Below are positions 17,181 to 18,830 of a stretch of DNA of 18,830 nucleotides, piece after piece (position 1 is the stretch's first letter; every line of letters begins with the position of its first letter). This DNA is from an uncultured Porphyromonadaceae bacterium (GTDB lineage: Bacteria; Bacteroidota; Bacteroidia; Bacteroidales; Muribaculaceae). The notes under the pieces are model-generated. The model did not search any database. It was not told the origin of the DNA and saw only the letters and a list, made by a program, of their open reading frames with translations. Made by a program: the position numbers and the translations under genes. Where the stretch lies: positions 1 to 18,830 of the forward strand of contig URMA01000060.1 of assembly GCA_900548875.1 (NCBI GenBank), written 5' to 3'.

Positions 17181-18758
17181 ATGAAATTATCCAATCAAAA
17201 TATTGTTTGTTCAGTAGCCTCTATGGCGGGTCTAGGAGGAGTTTGTGTTTCCTGTCAAGGAAAAAAAGAGGTTCAGAAGCCTTACAACATCGTGTTTATC
17301 ATGACCGATGATCATACGGCACAGATGATGAGCTGCTATGACAAGCGTTATATTGAGACTCCGAATCTCGACCGCATTGCCAATGACGGTGTCCGGTTTA
17401 CGAACAGTTTTGTGGCAAACTCCCTGAGCGGACCGAGCCGTGCTTGTATGCTTACGGGCAAGTTCAGCCATAAGAACGGATTTACCGACAATACGACTTG
17501 CCGTTTCGACAGCTCGCAACAGACGATGCCGAAACTGCTTCAGGCAGCGGGATACCAGACAGCCATTGTCGGAAAATGGCATTTGGAATCGTTGCCGACT
17601 GGATTTGACTATTGGGAAATCGTTCCGGGACAGGGCGATTACTATAATCCTGACTTCATCACGATGAAAAATGACACTATCCAGAAACACGGGTATATTA
17701 CCAATATCATCACGGATGAAGGACTCGACTGGTTGGAAAACAAACGTGACCCGGAGAAGCCGTTCTGTCTGTTTATCCAGCACAAGGCAATCCATCGCAA
17801 CTGGATGGCCGACACGTGCAATCTTGCACTTTATGAAGACAAGGAATTTGCATTGCCTGACAACTTCTTCGACAATTACGAAGGTCGTCCGGCGGCAGCT
17901 GCTCAAGAAATGAGCGTGTTCAAGGATATGGATCTGATTTACGACCTGAAGATGCTTCGTGCCGACAAGGACAGCCGGTTGAAACCGCTCTACGAAAAGT
18001 TCTACGGTCGAATGGATTCTGCACAACGCGCAGCCTGGGACAAGTTCTATACACCGATTATCGAAGATTTTTATGCCCAGGATCTGAAAGGCGAAGATTT
18101 GGCCCGCTGGAAATATCAGCGCTATATGCGTGACTATGCCAAGACGGTGAAGTCGCTCGACGATAATGTGGGCCGTGTTCTCGACTATCTTGAAAAGAAC
18201 GGCATGCTCGACAATACGCTTGTTGTCTATACTTCCGACCAGGGTTTCTACATGGGTGAGCACGGCTGGTTTGACAAGCGTTTCATGTATGAAGAATCCA
18301 TGCACACTCCGCTGATCATGCGTCTGCCTAAAGGTTTCGACAAGCGCGGCGACATTCCACAGATGGTGCAGAACATCGACTATGCTCCTACTTTCCTCGA
18401 TTTGGCCGGAGCCCCGATTCCTGATGACATTCAGGGCGTTTCGCTGCTTCCGTTGTTGAGAGGCGAAAATCCTGCCGACTGGCGCAAGTCGCTTTACTAT
18501 CATTTCTATGAATTCCCTGCCGAACACATGGTGAAACGTCATTATGGAGTGAGAACCGATCGCTACAAGCTGATACATTTCTACAATGACATTGACGTTT
18601 GGGAACTCTACGACTTGCAGGAAGACCCGCATGAAATGCACAATATCTTCGGTACACCGGGAACGGAAGAAATCACGGCAGAACTGATGAAAGAGCTGAA
18701 GCGTCTGCAAGTGATGTACGACGACCCGATTTTAGAAAAGTATCCGATTAATGACTAA
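17181..18758 (+). CDS. Serine-type sulfatase (S1 family), probably N-acetylglucosamine-6-O-sulfatase
   Basis: A 525-residue sulfatase of the alkaline-phosphatase-like fold that hydrolyses sulfate esters on glycans. The maturation motif is S83-G-P-S-R, with Ser in place of the more common Cys, so S83 would be converted to formylglycine by an anaerobic radical-SAM maturase (anSME). Calcium-site residues D43/D44 (FIMTDDHTA) and D353/Q354 (SDQGFYMGEHGWFDKR) are present, as is GKWHL (K132, H134). The C-terminal VRTDRYKLIHFYNDIDVWELYDL segment resembles bacterial GlcNAc-6-sulfatases; that substrate call is by family resemblance and moderate. The N-terminus is an export signal; C25 in VCVSC could be a lipid anchor, but the lipobox is poor. 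Base composition is more GC-rich than in the upstream operon and like the HTCS and F5/8 C genes. Confidence 0.93.
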   Translation: MKLSNQNIVCSVASMAGLGGVCVSCQGKKEVQKPYNIVFIMTDDHTAQMMSCYDKRYIETPNLDRIANDGVRFTNSFVANSLSGPSRACMLTGKFSHKNGFTDNTTCRFDSSQQTMPKLLQAAGYQTAIVGKWHLESLPTGFDYWEIVPGQGDYYNPDFITMKNDTIQKHGYITNIITDEGLDWLENKRDPEKPFCLFIQHKAIHRNWMADTCNLALYEDKEFALPDNFFDNYEGRPAAAAQEMSVFKDMDLIYDLKMLRADKDSRLKPLYEKFYGRMDSAQRAAWDKFYTPIIEDFYAQDLKGEDLARWKYQRYMRDYAKTVKSLDDNVGRVLDYLEKNGMLDNTLVVYTSDQGFYMGEHGWFDKRFMYEESMHTPLIMRLPKGFDKRGDIPQMVQNIDYAPTFLDLAGAPIPDDIQGVSLLPLLRGENPADWRKSLYYHFYEFPAEHMVKRHYGVRTDRYKLIHFYNDIDVWELYDLQEDPHEMHNIFGTPGTEEITAELMKELKRLQVMYDDPILEKYPIND

Positions 18759-18768
18759 TTCTCGAACA

Positions 18769-18830
18769 ATGAAATTAAAGCATATATTGACTGCTGTTTG
18801 TCTGTTGCTTGCCGGCGGAACCACTCTGCC
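18769..18830 (+). CDS. Start of a further exported protein, cut by the window end
   Basis: ATG at 18769, 10 bp after the sulfatase stop, opens a frame of 20 codons running off the window: MKLKHILTAVCLLLAGGTTL. The Lys-rich start and hydrophobic core are those of a signal peptide, with no Cys at a lipobox position so far. Close spacing suggests it is co-transcribed with the sulfatase. It is likely another enzyme or binding protein of the same locus, but the function cannot be told. Confidence 0.7.
   Translation, partial: MKLKHILTAVCLLLAGGTTL

Noticed and set aside
17232..18710. Long antisense open frame (492 codons) opposite the sulfatase
   Set aside because: It is a shadow of the codon use of the sulfatase: no recognisable domain, no promoter or leader, and the sense strand has a clear sulfatase with intact motifs.
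1..18830. Search for insertion sequences, CRISPR arrays, tRNA or rRNA genes
   Set aside because: I saw no transposase, no regular direct-repeat array with spacers, no terminal inverted repeats around the AT-rich block, and no RNA gene that I could recognise.

Overview
The window is part of a polysaccharide utilization locus (PUL) from a member of the Bacteroidetes (order Bacteroidales likely). The evidence is an adjacent SusC-type TonB-dependent transporter and SusD-type surface lipoprotein, a hybrid two-component system (HTCS) sensor/regulator, Bacteroides-type promoters (TTTG / TAnnTTTG) and A-rich leaders without Shine-Dalgarno sites. Four secreted proteins end in tails that look like type IX secretion (T9SS) sorting domains, so the host is probably a T9SS-carrying lineage. 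The genus cannot be fixed from this sequence.

Layout, all genes on the + strand: (1) 2-2647, the 3' part of a large secreted protein with three discoidin (F5/8 C) modules interleaved with Ig-like modules and a sorting tail, closed by a strong terminator. (2) 2879-6865, a complete HTCS behind its own promoter. (3) 7019-7996 and 8394-9380, two paralogous secreted proteins of a family I do not recognise, each behind a matching operator-promoter. (4) 9473-12025, a double-LamG protein with a GH18-type catalytic motif and a sorting tail. (5) 12041-15256 and 15269-17098, the SusC/SusD pair. (6) A perfect-stem terminator, then 17181-18758, a serine-type sulfatase most like GlcNAc-6-O-sulfatases. (7) The first 20 codons of another exported protein, cut by the window end.

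How the genes may work together: the HTCS would sense a breakdown product in the periplasm and activate the two paralogue promoters. Transcription from the second could read through a weak hairpin into GH18-SusC-SusD. The GH18-like protein would cut or bind a GlcNAc-containing glycan at the surface, SusC/SusD would import the oligosaccharides, and the sulfatase would remove 6-O-sulfate. A sulfated host glycan (mucin-type, keratan-sulfate-like or N-glycan) is a reasonable inference, not something the sequence proves.

The most interesting points are the pair of operator-promoter elements (four 10-bp-phased GA(A)C repeats, the last occupying the -33 position, with identical spacing to -7 and to the predicted start), the unrecognised paralogous protein pair that those promoters drive, the T9SS-like tails on the effector proteins, a GH18 region that seems too short at its N-terminal side, and an AT-rich block (about 6.9-17.1 kb) between more GC-rich flanks.
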